A DNA stretch of 64,000 bases. It comes from Aureibaculum luteum. GTDB lineage: Bacteria > Bacteroidota > Bacteroidia > Flavobacteriales > Flavobacteriaceae. How positions within the stretch are numbered: position 1 is the stretch's first letter; each line of letters opens with the position of its first letter. The stretch is from the NCBI RefSeq assembly GCF_003449015.1, contig NZ_QRGD01000002.1:1-64000 (forward strand), in the 5' to 3' direction. Both the position numbers and the translations under genes were made by a program. Below the pieces are notes generated by a model that saw only the letters and a list, made by a program, of their open reading frames with translations, had not been told where the DNA came from and did not search any database. This document shows positions 7,617 through 16,106 of the stretch, one piece after another.

Positions 7617-8157
7617 TAATTTAGATAAATTATGGGGAAGTCAACGTAATGATATCTCAAACTTTAATGCTAAGGACATAATTACAAAAGCAAAGAAACA
7701 ACGCAATAGCCAATATATCAGTATCACTGTGATGTCTGTAACCGTGGTGGTTTTAATGGTCTATGCTTTTTATTTCGCATTCAGTGAATGGAATACCTTT
7801 AATTTAGGACTTTTACTTATGATTTCTAGTCTTACTTTTCGAATTGTCTTAGAGTTTTATACGGTATATCGTAAAGAAAAACAACTTATTTCAATGGCTC
7901 AAAAACCGTACTACGCCTATCTGAAAAGGTATTATAAAATTCGATTACTAATAAATTATGTGATTACACCTGTTTGTATTGCAGTTTACATCATTGGGTT
8001 TTATCTGCTATTGCCTTATTTTAAGGAATACTTTTCCAAAGGATTCTATACCTATATTATAATTTCAGGTGTTATTTCTCTTCTAGGTGTTATCGCCATT
8101 ATAATATACGGTACCATCAAAGAACAACGTTTTTTAAAACAATTGAATAAAGGATAA
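7606..8157 (+). CDS. Four-helix membrane protein, probable anti-sigma partner
   Basis: A 183-aa protein with a soluble N terminus (DKLWGSQ, then KDIITKAKKQR, residues 1-35) and four predicted transmembrane helices at about 38-58, 64-84, 115-138 and 146-168. Proteins of this layout often directly follow ECF sigma genes in Flavobacteriaceae. The cytoplasmic N terminus could hold the sigma factor. It lacks the HxxxCxxC motif of zinc-binding anti-sigma factors, so the assignment rests on gene order and topology only. It overlaps the sigma gene by 11 bp and ends just before repeat R2. Confidence 0.6.
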   Translation: MENDNLDKLWGSQRNDISNFNAKDIITKAKKQRNSQYISITVMSVTVVVLMVYAFYFAFSEWNTFNLGLLLMISSLTFRIVLEFYTVYRKEKQLISMAQKPYYAYLKRYYKIRLLINYVITPVCIAVYIIGFYLLLPYFKEYFSKGFYTYIIISGVISLLGVIAIIIYGTIKEQRFLKQLNKG

Positions 8158-8160
8158 AAA

Positions 8161-8245
8161 TAGTGCTTGATTTTACTGTACTTAAGAAAATCGAAGCGTC
8201 GGGATGGCTTTTATTTGTTAAATTAGGTGCTTAAACATCCCGCTG
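8161..8245 (+). repeat. Dispersed spacer repeat, copy R2
   Basis: The core at 8192-8243 reads GAAGCGTCGGGATGGCTTTTATTTGTTAAATTAGGTGCTTAAACA in outline, matching R1 and R3-R6. It is truncated before the CACACGAG block and is followed by ATAACGTTGTAAGTATTGGCG, immediately upstream of the transporter gene. Confidence 0.6.
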
Positions 8246-8291
8246 AACTTTGACATAACGTTGTAAGTATTGGCGAAAACCCAGAAACCGA

Positions 8292-9086
8292 GTGAATAGA
8301 ACACTATTTGAAATTACAAAAATGGACTGTCCATCAGAGGAAAATCTAATCCGAATGAAATTGGACGGAATTTCAAGTATTGCTAATTTGGACTTTGATA
8401 TTCCGAATCGACAATTGACCGTTTTTCACAGTGGAGAAATTGATCAAATCGAAAAATCAATTATCGAATTGAATTTAGGCGGAAAAAAAATGGCAACGGA
8501 ACAAACCGACCAAACGGAATTTGAAGAAAATACAAACCAAAAAAAGCTACTTTGGTCTGTACTTGCAATCAATTTTGCCTTTTTCATAATCGAGATGACG
8601 ACAGGAGTTATTTCAAAATCAATGGGACTTGTTGCCGACAGTCTAGATATGCTTGCGGATAGTTTCGTGTACGGAATTAGTTTGATTGCGGTTGGAGGAA
8701 CCATAATAAAGAAAAAGCGGATTGTAAAACTTGCTGGATATTTTCAAATAACACTTGCGATTATTGGATTTGTAGAAGTTTTAAGAAGATTTTTAGGAGA
8801 CGAGAACCTTCCCAATTTTTCGACAATGATTATCGTATCTATTTTTGCACTTATCGCAAACGGAATTTGTCTTTATATTTTGCAAAAGTCAAAGAGCAAA
8901 GACGAGGTACATATGAAAGCCAGTATGATTTTCACCTCTAATGACGTGATTATAAATTTGGGAGTAATAATTGCTGGAATTTTAGTAAATTATTTGAGTT
9001 CCAATAAACCTGATTTAATCATCGGAACAATCGTTTTTTTGTTGGTAATTCAAGGAGCATTTCGGATACTGAAATTGAGCAAGTAA
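8292..9086 (+). CDS. CDF-like cation transporter with degenerate HMA-type N terminus
   Basis: A 264-aa protein with a GTG start. Residues 1-60 resemble a heavy-metal-associated domain (ITKMDCPSEE..IRMKL, then a beta strand LTVFHSG), but the CxxC metal motif is reduced to one Cys. Residues ~90-262 form six predicted helices of the cation diffusion facilitator type. SLDMLADS near 118 corresponds to the first metal-site helix (normally HxxxD), and FTSNDVIINLGV near 213 to the second. Both sites lack the usual His, so the transported ion may differ from zinc. No cytoplasmic C-terminal domain is present. It probably exports a divalent or heavy-metal ion. It stands alone between repeats R2 and R3. 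Confidence 0.78.
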   Translation: MNRTLFEITKMDCPSEENLIRMKLDGISSIANLDFDIPNRQLTVFHSGEIDQIEKSIIELNLGGKKMATEQTDQTEFEENTNQKKLLWSVLAINFAFFIIEMTTGVISKSMGLVADSLDMLADSFVYGISLIAVGGTIIKKKRIVKLAGYFQITLAIIGFVEVLRRFLGDENLPNFSTMIIVSIFALIANGICLYILQKSKSKDEVHMKASMIFTSNDVIINLGVIIAGILVNYLSSNKPDLIIGTIVFLLVIQGAFRILKLSK

Positions 9087-9120
9087 TGTAAAAAAAAAGC
9101 TACTTATAACACGGTATATA

Positions 9121-9277
9121 ATTTATATTTAATTCTATCCTAACTTACGAAAATTGCTAACGTCAGTTCACTTTGCTCATTTTATTGATTTTCTATTCGA
9201 TTTTTATTTGCTAAATTAGTTGCTGAACCACGCAACACACGAGCGAAGCGAATTAGCGAAGTAAACCATATACAAAC
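9121..9277 (+). repeat. Dispersed spacer repeat, copy R3
   Basis: The fullest right end of the repeat: TTTTTATTTGCTAAATTAGT, then TGCTGAACCACGCAACACAC, GAGCGAAGCGAATTAGCGAA and GTAAACCATATACAAAC (9200-9277). The left part contains TTGCTAACGTCAG (9154-9166), the exact reverse complement of CTGACGTTAGCAA at 71-83 near the window start. Confidence 0.62.
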
Positions 9278-9362
9278 ATGTTTGCCTACATTATGCACAA
9301 TATGGATAATTTGTAATTGACATAGATATAAAAAGAAAATAATTAACCCTAAAAATTAACCA

Positions 9363-11579
9363 ATGAAACACGTAAAAAATTTCTTGATCATCAATTTAAA
9401 TATCTTTAAAATTATCGTGTTCGTTTGCATTTTCTCTTTTAATTTTAACTTAGAAGCTCAAATTAATTGGACAAACAATGGAGATGCTTATTTTAAATTA
9501 GAAAAAAATCAACTTGTAAGCTATACCCTCCCTAACCATGAGCCGAAAACGGTCATTTCAAATGCACAACTTACTCCATCAGGGAAATCAGAGCCAATAA
9601 CGGTGGCTCATTTTACATTCTCTTTTGACCAACAAAAAGTATTATTATTCACCAATACTAAAAAAGTTTGGAGACTACATACCAAAGGAGATTATTGGGT
9701 TTTTAACTTTAAAACAAAAACGCTTACTCAAATTGGAAAGAGCCTTCCTCCTTCCTCCCTAATGTTTGCAAAATTCTCTCCCGATGGTAACACCATAGCT
9801 TATGTTTCTGATAACAATTTATATAGTGAAGATTATACAAGTGGCAAGGTTCAAGCGTTAACAACTAATGGCACAGTTTCTTTAATAAATGGAACATTTG
9901 ATTGGGCTTACGAGGAAGAATTTGCTTGTAGAGACGGATTTCGTTGGAGTCCAGATAGCAAATCTATTGCCTATTGGCAAATAGATGCAAGTGCCATCAA
10001 GAAGTTTTATATGATTAACAATACAGATTCAATCTATTCGAAGTTAGTGCCTTTAGAATATCCTAAAGTTGGTGAAAGTCCCTCTGCTTGTAGGGTTGGT
10101 GTGGTATCACTTTCTGATAATAAAACAACTTGGATGGATATTCCTGGGGATGCTTCACAAAACTATTTAGTGAGAATGGAATTTATACCTACAACAAACA
10201 ATCTTTTAATTCAACAATTAAATAGAAAGCAAAACCATAGTAAATTATATATTGCCGATGCCTTAAAAGGAAGTGCTAAAGTGATTCATGAAGAATCAGA
10301 TGAAGCTTGGGTAGATTTATTTCAATTAGGCAATCCTTATGAAATTGATTATATCAATAATTTTAGTTTTCTTAAAAAAACAAATAGTATCCTTTGGGCA
10401 TCAGAAAAAGATGGATGGAGACATTTATACCAAGTTTCTTTAGAAGGAAAACCAGAAATTCTTATTACAAAAGGCGATTATGATGTTATTGATTTAAAAT
10501 ACATCAACAGCAAAGAAGGATATGTATACTATTTAGCTTCACCTGATAATGCTACTCAAAAGTATTTATATAAGTCCAAATTAAATGGTAAAGGAAAAAA
10601 CAAATTACTAAGTCCTGAAAGCTTAAAAGGAACGCATGATTATTCTTTCTCATCCAATGGTAGTTATGCTGAACATAGTTTTACCAACCATTATACGCCA
10701 GAGGTAAAAGAGTTTATAACTGTTGCCAATCAAAAGGCTTTAAGCGAAGAAGAAAGCATCCTTACTAACATTAAAAAATGGGAAGAAAAACCAGGCACGG
10801 AGTTCTTTACCATAACAACTGCAGACAATGTTGAAATGGACGGATGGATGGTAAAGCCAACAAATTTTGATCCAAGTAAAAAATACCCTGTGGTGTTTTA
10901 TGTGTATACAGAACCCGCGATGACCACTGTAAACGACAACTATTATGCGGGTATGAATTGGTTTTATAAAGGGAGTATGGCAGATGATGGTTATATCTAC
11001 ATTTCATTAGATAATAGAGGGACTCCTGCTCCAAAGGGTAGGGCATGGAGAAAGTCTATTTATAAAAAAATAGGTGTAATAAATGTAAACGATCAAGCCA
11101 AGGCAGCTACAGAAATTTTGAAATGGGATTTTGTAGATGCTGATCGGATAGCAGTTTGGGGCCATAGTGGAGGAGGTTCTGCCACCTTAAATTTGATGTT
11201 TAAATATCCTGAGATTTACAAAACTGGAATTTCACTTGCGGCTGTTGCAAATCAATTAACCTATGATAATATTTATCAAGAACGTTATATGGGCTTGCCT
11301 CAAGAAAACATGGAAGACTTTAGTAATGGTTCTCCCGTTAACTATGCCAAAAACCTACAGGGAAATTTACTTTATATCCATGGAACGGGAGATGATAATG
11401 TGCATTATCAAAATGCTGAAATGTTAGTAAACGAATTGATAAAACACAATAAACAATTTCAATTTATGCCTTATCCAAACAGGTCTCATGGATTTAGGGA
11501 AGGAGAAGGTACATTTGAACATTTATCCACTTTATATACTAACTATTTAAAATTACACTGTCCTCCAGGAGGAAGATAA
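9363..11579 (+). CDS. Secreted S9B prolyl dipeptidyl peptidase (DPP IV-like)
   Basis: A 738-aa serine peptidase with a long leader (about residues 1-32, ending LEAQ), an eight-bladed propeller region (about 60-480) and a C-terminal alpha/beta-hydrolase domain. The catalytic triad is visible: Ser in WGHSGGG near 602, Asp in GTGDDNVH near 677, His in RSHGF near 708. The double-Glu motif that binds the substrate N terminus is present as DWAYEEEF near 181-187, and the enzyme should therefore release X-Pro dipeptides. Length matches bacterial DPP IV. It is probably periplasmic and helps use peptides. It is monocistronic, between repeats R3 and R4. Confidence 0.93.
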   Translation: MKHVKNFLIINLNIFKIIVFVCIFSFNFNLEAQINWTNNGDAYFKLEKNQLVSYTLPNHEPKTVISNAQLTPSGKSEPITVAHFTFSFDQQKVLLFTNTKKVWRLHTKGDYWVFNFKTKTLTQIGKSLPPSSLMFAKFSPDGNTIAYVSDNNLYSEDYTSGKVQALTTNGTVSLINGTFDWAYEEEFACRDGFRWSPDSKSIAYWQIDASAIKKFYMINNTDSIYSKLVPLEYPKVGESPSACRVGVVSLSDNKTTWMDIPGDASQNYLVRMEFIPTTNNLLIQQLNRKQNHSKLYIADALKGSAKVIHEESDEAWVDLFQLGNPYEIDYINNFSFLKKTNSILWASEKDGWRHLYQVSLEGKPEILITKGDYDVIDLKYINSKEGYVYYLASPDNATQKYLYKSKLNGKGKNKLLSPESLKGTHDYSFSSNGSYAEHSFTNHYTPEVKEFITVANQKALSEEESILTNIKKWEEKPGTEFFTITTADNVEMDGWMVKPTNFDPSKKYPVVFYVYTEPAMTTVNDNYYAGMNWFYKGSMADDGYIYISLDNRGTPAPKGRAWRKSIYKKIGVINVNDQAKAATEILKWDFVDADRIAVWGHSGGGSATLNLMFKYPEIYKTGISLAAVANQLTYDNIYQERYMGLPQENMEDFSNGSPVNYAKNLQGNLLYIHGTGDDNVHYQNAEMLVNELIKHNKQFQFMPYPNRSHGFREGEGTFEHLSTLYTNYLKLHCPPGGR

Positions 11580-12193
11580 AATTTGCTAAAATTGCATCTC
11601 CTCATTTATTAAGAAATGATGAAAGAGTCAATAAATAAATAAAAATAGCGAAAAGCTAACAATGACTGTAACCCATTACTGGGTTTTACCTTACTTATGA
11701 ACCCGAAGTGAAATATCTCGTGTTTCGAGACTTCTGAATTCTCCCGAAGTGTGGAGATGGTTTTTATTAGCTAAATTATTTGTTTAAGCACGAAACAACT
11801 GTAGAAACAAGGTGATTTTTGTTCAGCATTTTGAAACAGGGAGAAGTGTTTAAAAAAGGTTTAGCAAACCTTTTTAGCGAAAGAGCCAGCATGCCGCGAT
11901 GGAAAGAACTAAAACAAGCTTGGGAGAATAATCACCGAAGGTAAAACATATACAAACGGTTAGTTGTAATGTTGACCTATCCTATAATAAGGCTACTTAA
12001 TTTTAACTAGCTATTTTCAGAACTACCAAGTAATTATTTATTACAACTATCCTCTCAAAAAAAACAATTAGCCAAGCTTAACTTTAATAAAAGATGTTAA
12101 TTGCTTAGTTAAAGTTTTAGGTATTAACATAGTATTGGCAATGTATGAGTATTAAAGCTTTATACTAAGAATGAACAATTAAAACAACAAATA
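11580..12193. repeat. Long spacer containing dispersed repeat R4 with an insert
   Basis: About 610 bp without a credible gene. Copy R4 begins near 11651 (AAAGCTAACAATGACTGTA), has the TCTCG-tgttt-CGAGA hairpin (11716-11730), the CCCGAAGTGTGGAGATGG/GCTAAATTA core (11741-11808), and its right end GAAGGTAAAACATATACAAAC at about 11937-11957. Compared with R3, about 110 bp stand inserted between the core and the right end. The insert is bounded by GGTGATT (11811-11817) and AATCACC (11930-11936) and contains a perfect 10-bp hairpin (11853-11862/11866-11875). The rest (11960-12193) is featureless and very AT-rich. Confidence 0.55.
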
Positions 12194-12337
12194 ATGGGAA
12201 TGATTAAAGATAGAAAGAAATTTAAAATAACAAAAGTACAGACTCATCCAACAAATCCAAATGGTAATACCAACCAATTAACGGACCATTTTGATTTCGA
12301 AAAAACAACAATAAAAAAACAACAAAATAAAAATTAA
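12194..12337 (+). CDS. Possible small basic protein, 47 aa
   Basis: An open frame of 47 codons starting ATGGGAATG, with a highly charged product rich in Lys, Asn, Thr and Gln (DRKKFKITKV, then HPTNPNGNTNQLTDHF). No family is recognised, and low-complexity AT-rich DNA could produce such a frame by chance. It is listed because it stands upstream of the hibernation cluster on the same strand with an AACAAATAATG start context, and its codon use is not obviously different. Confidence 0.3.
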   Translation: MGMIKDRKKFKITKVQTHPTNPNGNTNQLTDHFDFEKTTIKKQQNKN

Positions 12338-12635
12338 AAAACAGACAACTAGTAATCCTTTTGACAAAAATAAAAGGGGAGTAAAAACCACAGAAAAACA
12401 GTAGGATGTTTTTACGTTTCTGCAAAAAGGTATCTAGAAGTTGATATGAATCGTCAAGAGGAAAATCATAACAAAAGCAGCATAATGCATAATAATGGCC
12501 TGTACACATTTAAATCTTGTGGATAAAACTAAAAGAAAAGATATACGGAAACATGCTATTGATGGTTAATTCTCTTTAGTATTTATAAAAAGTATCTTTA
12601 AAAAAGAAACTTATTGTTTTTAAAAATTATTGAAA
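12338..12635. other. Spacer without clear gene
   Basis: Nearly 300 bp. The only forward frames are very short, for example a 24-codon frame from ATGGCCTGTACACAT near 12496. No repeat of the R family is present. The promoter of the hibernation cluster is presumably in the last 100 bp. Confidence 0.35.
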
Positions 12636-12839
12636 ATGGAATCACAAAACGAACTAAATGATAAAATCAGATTGACAACCACAAAAATTCAAGAGGAACA
12701 TCCAGAACTGATTAAATACATAAATGAAATACCAAGAAGCTTCCTATCCAATGTGGATAAAGGAATAAATAACATAGAATTAAAAAGTTATTTAGATTCC
12801 CTAAATAACTTATTAGAAACGTATGCGAAAAAACATTAA
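12636..12839 (+). CDS. Small helical protein in the hibernation cluster
   Basis: A 67-aa protein. I use the ATG at 12636, although an in-frame TTG lies two codons upstream. It is predicted to be all-helical and acidic at the start (NELNDKIRLTTTKIQEEHPE). Its C-terminal half SYLDSLNNLLETYAKKH resembles small Bacteroidota proteins encoded beside ribosome-associated stress factors. No catalytic motif. It ends 13 bp before the HPF-like gene, so it is very likely part of the same transcript. Function unknown. Confidence 0.7.
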   Translation: MESQNELNDKIRLTTTKIQEEHPELIKYINEIPRSFLSNVDKGINNIELKSYLDSLNNLLETYAKKH

Positions 12840-12852
12840 AAAACTATAAAAT

Positions 12853-13167
12853 ATGACAATTTTAATAAATACCGACAACACTCTTACTGGAGAAAAAAGA
12901 AGTAGTGATTTTTTTACCTTTCAAATTGCACAAGCATTACACAGATTCGAATCACATATCACGAGAATAGAAGTTCACTTGAAAGATGAGAATGGAAATA
13001 AAGGTGGATCTAATGACATCTCGTGTCTACTAGAAGCCAGACTAGAAGGCAGACCACCTGTTGCTATAACGAATCAGGCAGATAGTATAGAACTTGCCGT
13101 AACAGGTGCAATTGATAAAATAAAAACTACGGTGGAAACCATTATTGGAAAAAATAAAAAATATTAA
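12853..13167 (+). CDS. HPF/RaiA-family ribosome-associated protein
   Basis: A 104-aa short-form hibernation factor. The fold features are visible: strand ITRIEVHLKDENG (about 37-50), strand CLLEARLEGRPPVAIT (about 58-73) and the C-terminal helix S.ELAVTGAIDKIKTTVETII. Family members bind the 30S decoding region in stationary phase or stress and protect idle ribosomes. It lacks the C-terminal extension of long HPF, so it would need another factor to form dimers. The next gene encodes an eRF1-fold-like protein, which supports a ribosome-protection or rescue cluster. Confidence 0.85.
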   Translation: MTILINTDNTLTGEKRSSDFFTFQIAQALHRFESHITRIEVHLKDENGNKGGSNDISCLLEARLEGRPPVAITNQADSIELAVTGAIDKIKTTVETIIGKNKKY

Positions 13168-13177
13168 TACGTATTAA

Positions 13178-13567
13178 ATGGAATCAAAAAATAATTTGGG
13201 GATCTGGATGGATCATTCAACAGCAGATTTAATTAATTTAAATTCAAAGAATAAAAGTCGCTCTATTGTCTCAAACTTTACTTCAGAAACAAAAGAAGAA
13301 GCTTTGATTAAAAGCGAAATACTAATGCATAACAAAAGACAACAAATGCATGAAAAATTTTATAAAAAAATTGGAAGTAAAATTTTAAAATATAATCATG
13401 TCGTTTTATTTGGGCCTACAAATGCTAAAGTAGAATTACATAATTATTTAAATAAAGATTTGCATTTTAAAGATATAAAAATTGACATTGAGCCAGCTGA
13501 TAAAATGACGGATAATGAAAAAGATGCCTTTGTGAAAAATCATTTTGAAACATTACATAATAATTAA
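13178..13567 (+). CDS. eRF1-fold-like 'translational machinery' protein
   Basis: A 129-aa protein. The beginning GIWMDHSTADLINL and the later VVLFGPTNAKVELHNYL match a small family in Bacteroidota and Proteobacteria related to the central or third domain of eRF1, annotated as translational machinery or baeRF-like proteins. Such proteins are thought to touch the ribosome but have no proven reaction. It follows the HPF-like gene by 10 bp. The pairing suggests a joint role in ribosome dormancy. No GGQ motif is present, so peptide release by the classical route is unlikely. Confidence 0.7.
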   Translation: MESKNNLGIWMDHSTADLINLNSKNKSRSIVSNFTSETKEEALIKSEILMHNKRQQMHEKFYKKIGSKILKYNHVVLFGPTNAKVELHNYLNKDLHFKDIKIDIEPADKMTDNEKDAFVKNHFETLHNN

Positions 13568-13650
13568 TACCTTTTAAAAACAACGGTTGTAAAAAAAGGT
13601 CATTATAAGTCAAATTACAAAACAATCTATTTCAGTTTACTTTTCGCATA

Positions 13651-13712
13651 AAAATCAGGTTTTTATTTATTAAATTAGGTGCTTAAACTATCCAACACAT
13701 GAGTGAAGCATA
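13651..13712 (+). repeat. Dispersed spacer repeat, copy R5
   Basis: The core reads AGGTTTTTATTTATTAAATTAGGTGCTTAAAC, then CCAACACATGAGTGAAGCATACA, matching the right half of the R consensus. It lies between the hibernation cluster and the next secreted protein gene; the left half is not recognisable. Confidence 0.55.
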
Positions 13713-13768
13713 CAAAATACAAGACCATTACTCAACATTTGGATAATCAAGATAAGACATAACATTTG

Positions 13769-15382
13769 ATGTACTCAATTTCTAATAAATTAGGCTTATT
13801 TTTATTATTAATCCTTATACTTCAATCCAATAAAATAGAAGGGCAAGAAGCTGAATTTATTTACGGTAAATTAATGAATTCTGTAGATAATACTCCAATA
13901 CCCTTTGCAACCATACTAATTAAAAATAAGGCTAAAGGATTAATATCTAACATTGATGGAGGATTTAAAATACCTTCTAAATTTCAAATATCAGGAGACA
14001 CTTTGGTAATATCTTCAATCGGATATTCCTCAAAGGAAATACCATTACTAGGCCTTAATAAGAACTTAATTAATCCAATAACTTTAATTGAAATAATAGA
14101 AACACTGGATGAAGTAGTGCTTATAACTTATAAGAAAAGAAGGAGTGCGAAAGAAATTGTTCAATTGGCATTAGATAAAATTCCTGAAAATTATTCTTTC
14201 ATGCCATTTTCCTACGTGGGCTATTATAGAGATTATCAAATAAAAGAAGGAAAGTATTTAAATCTAAATGAAGCTTTAATGCAAGTTTTTGATTCTGGCT
14301 TTGGTGTTAACGATTTAAATGAAACTCAAACAAGAATATATCAGTACAAAAAGAACCCATTCTTCCCAACTGATACCATTGCTGCCAAGCCTTATGATTA
14401 TTCGAACAGAAGGAAAGTCATTTCTAATGCCACTATAAGTGCACCAGGAGGTAATGAGTACACTATTCTTAGATTAAGTGATGCTATACGCAACTACAAT
14501 ATAGATAGTTATGATTTTGTAAATCGTTTAGATGAAAACTTTGTTATAAATCATGAACTTAAACTACTACCTGATACCTTTATTGATAACATTCCTCTTT
14601 ATTCTATAGATATTTATAAAACGTTAGAAAACATTAGTGTTTCGGGTAAAATTTTCATTAGCAAAGGTGATTTTAAAATTTATAAAATGCAATATGCGGT
14701 TTATGATAAGAAAAAATCAGTAGGATCTCGAAATAAATTACAAACGGATCCTAACCTATCAAAAACAAAGGAAAAAAATCTTGAAAAACTGCTTTATGAA
14801 ATCATATTAGAATATCAATCACATAAAGGAATAATGTATCCTAATTATATTTCTTTTAAGAACTCATTTGAAAGCTTACAACCTCCAAAATTTTTCCCAC
14901 TTGATGCGAAAATCAATTACACAAAACGTAATGAACTTACTTATAATAGTATTGAGCTAACTTTTAATAATACTCCATTATTAAAAGATGCCATGAAGAA
15001 AAGAAATTATAGAATATCTTATAATGATAAAAAATTAAAAATTGATCGAATTGAAGTTAAAAATAATATAGTGTTATTATATCTGAATAAAGAAATGGTT
15101 TTTGACTCTATAAAAATGCAATCATCAAGCAAATCTGTCTTTGAAGATGTAATGGTAAAAACCAAAAACATAAAGGACATTTATGGCAATGTAATGCACC
15201 AACAAGAATATGCAAGTTATAATCAATATAGAGAGTTTTTTGTTCAAGAACTTAATATAAATGCTGAAAAACCATTGGACACTTTGTATATGCTTAAGAC
15301 TGAACCCATTTTTAAAAACCAACCTATTGCTCCCTTGAAGAATCTTTCAGATTACTGGATGAATACGCCTCTAAAAAATTAA
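13769..15382 (+). CDS. Secreted protein with carboxypeptidase-like regulatory domain
   Basis: A 537-aa protein. I use the ATG at 13769; a TTG lies one codon upstream. It has a signal peptide (about 1-24, ending IEGQ), then a CarboxypepD_reg-like/SusC-plug-type beta domain at about 27-110 (GKLMNSVDNTPIPFATILIK, followed by L.ISSIGY). The remaining ~400 residues are beta-rich and resemble the DUF5686-type or outer-membrane-associated proteins with this domain, but no barrel of TonB-dependent receptor size is present. Probably attached to or acting at the outer membrane. Substrate unknown. It is monocistronic, between repeats R5 and R6. Confidence 0.75.
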   Translation: MYSISNKLGLFLLLILILQSNKIEGQEAEFIYGKLMNSVDNTPIPFATILIKNKAKGLISNIDGGFKIPSKFQISGDTLVISSIGYSSKEIPLLGLNKNLINPITLIEIIETLDEVVLITYKKRRSAKEIVQLALDKIPENYSFMPFSYVGYYRDYQIKEGKYLNLNEALMQVFDSGFGVNDLNETQTRIYQYKKNPFFPTDTIAAKPYDYSNRRKVISNATISAPGGNEYTILRLSDAIRNYNIDSYDFVNRLDENFVINHELKLLPDTFIDNIPLYSIDIYKTLENISVSGKIFISKGDFKIYKMQYAVYDKKKSVGSRNKLQTDPNLSKTKEKNLEKLLYEIILEYQSHKGIMYPNYISFKNSFESLQPPKFFPLDAKINYTKRNELTYNSIELTFNNTPLLKDAMKKRNYRISYNDKKLKIDRIEVKNNIVLLYLNKEMVFDSIKMQSSSKSVFEDVMVKTKNIKDIYGNVMHQQEYASYNQYREFFVQELNINAEKPLDTLYMLKTEPIFKNQPIAPLKNLSDYWMNTPLKN

Positions 15383-15436
15383 AGCGTAGATGAAAACGTT
15401 TGGTAACATCATATGAAATTTATTGCTTGGCACGAT

Positions 15437-15535
15437 CCTACTTGTAAAATCCTCCACAAGTAGGTATGAAAGGCCTAATTTGCTTAGCGTTTGGTTTATA
15501 TTAACTAAATTAGTTGCTGAACCAAGCAACCAAAC
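15437..15535 (+). repeat. Dispersed spacer repeat, copy R6, with hairpin
   Basis: The core TTAACTAAATTAGTTGCTGA, then ACCAAGCAACCAAAC (15500-15535) matches the R family. Upstream is a perfect 9-bp inverted repeat, CCTACTTGT (15437-15445) with ACAAGTAGG (15456-15464), which differs from the hairpin in R1 and R4. In all copies the hairpin precedes the core. Confidence 0.55.
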
Positions 15536-15590
15536 AAATACACATACGTTACCTATTATTACAGAAAAACGAACATACCGATGAATACCT

Positions 15591-15962
15591 ATGAATGATA
15601 TATACGTAATTACAGCATTGATTATGATTTTGATTGGCCATTTAGCAGCCATTACTATCGGGTATAAAATGCAAAAAACGACTTTAATAATATCGTATTT
15701 AAATGCGGTAATAGTGATAGGTATATTTATTTTTTGGGTACTAAATAGCATGCATATAAAGCAACATAATTTCGAATTTAGAGAATTGTTTGTAATAGGT
15801 ATGGAAGCTTGTATTTTACTATTTGCTCTTTATTCTATTAAAGGTTTTTATAAAAAAACATATGTAAAAGTCATCAATTATATTGGCTTTGCAATTCATT
15901 TGTTGGCTACAACAGGAATGCTTTATTTTATAACGACATTCAAATTTGATAGACTTTTTTAA
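15591..15962 (+). CDS. Small four-helix membrane protein
   Basis: A 123-aa integral membrane protein with four predicted helices at about 1-24, 32-52, 66-86 and 97-117. It has no charged catalytic motif inside the membrane and no recognised family. The few soluble residues are near helix 2-3 (SMHIKQHNFEFRE). It sits alone after repeat R6. Function unknown. Confidence 0.65.
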   Translation: MNDIYVITALIMILIGHLAAITIGYKMQKTTLIISYLNAVIVIGIFIFWVLNSMHIKQHNFEFRELFVIGMEACILLFALYSIKGFYKKTYVKVINYIGFAIHLLATTGMLYFITTFKFDRLF

Positions 15963-16106
15963 CAATAATTAGGCTGGTCAATTAAAAAATAATTTTAGTA
16001 TTTTTTTAGCATTGACGCTATTATTTAAATGAACTACATTAGTTGTTTAACACGGTAACTATTTTCTAGGATCATTATTTTTATCCATTAAGTAAATGAA
16101 AACAAT

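Noticed and set aside
12222-12509. Minus-strand frame of 95 codons in the AT-rich spacer
   Set aside because: The product is a run of Phe, Leu, Cys and Tyr as expected from reading Lys/Asn-rich DNA backwards; no start context and no family.
12496-12570. Tiny frame of 24 codons starting MACTHLNLVDKTKRKD
   Set aside because: Too short to support; no recognised family; no conserved neighbours in the same frame.
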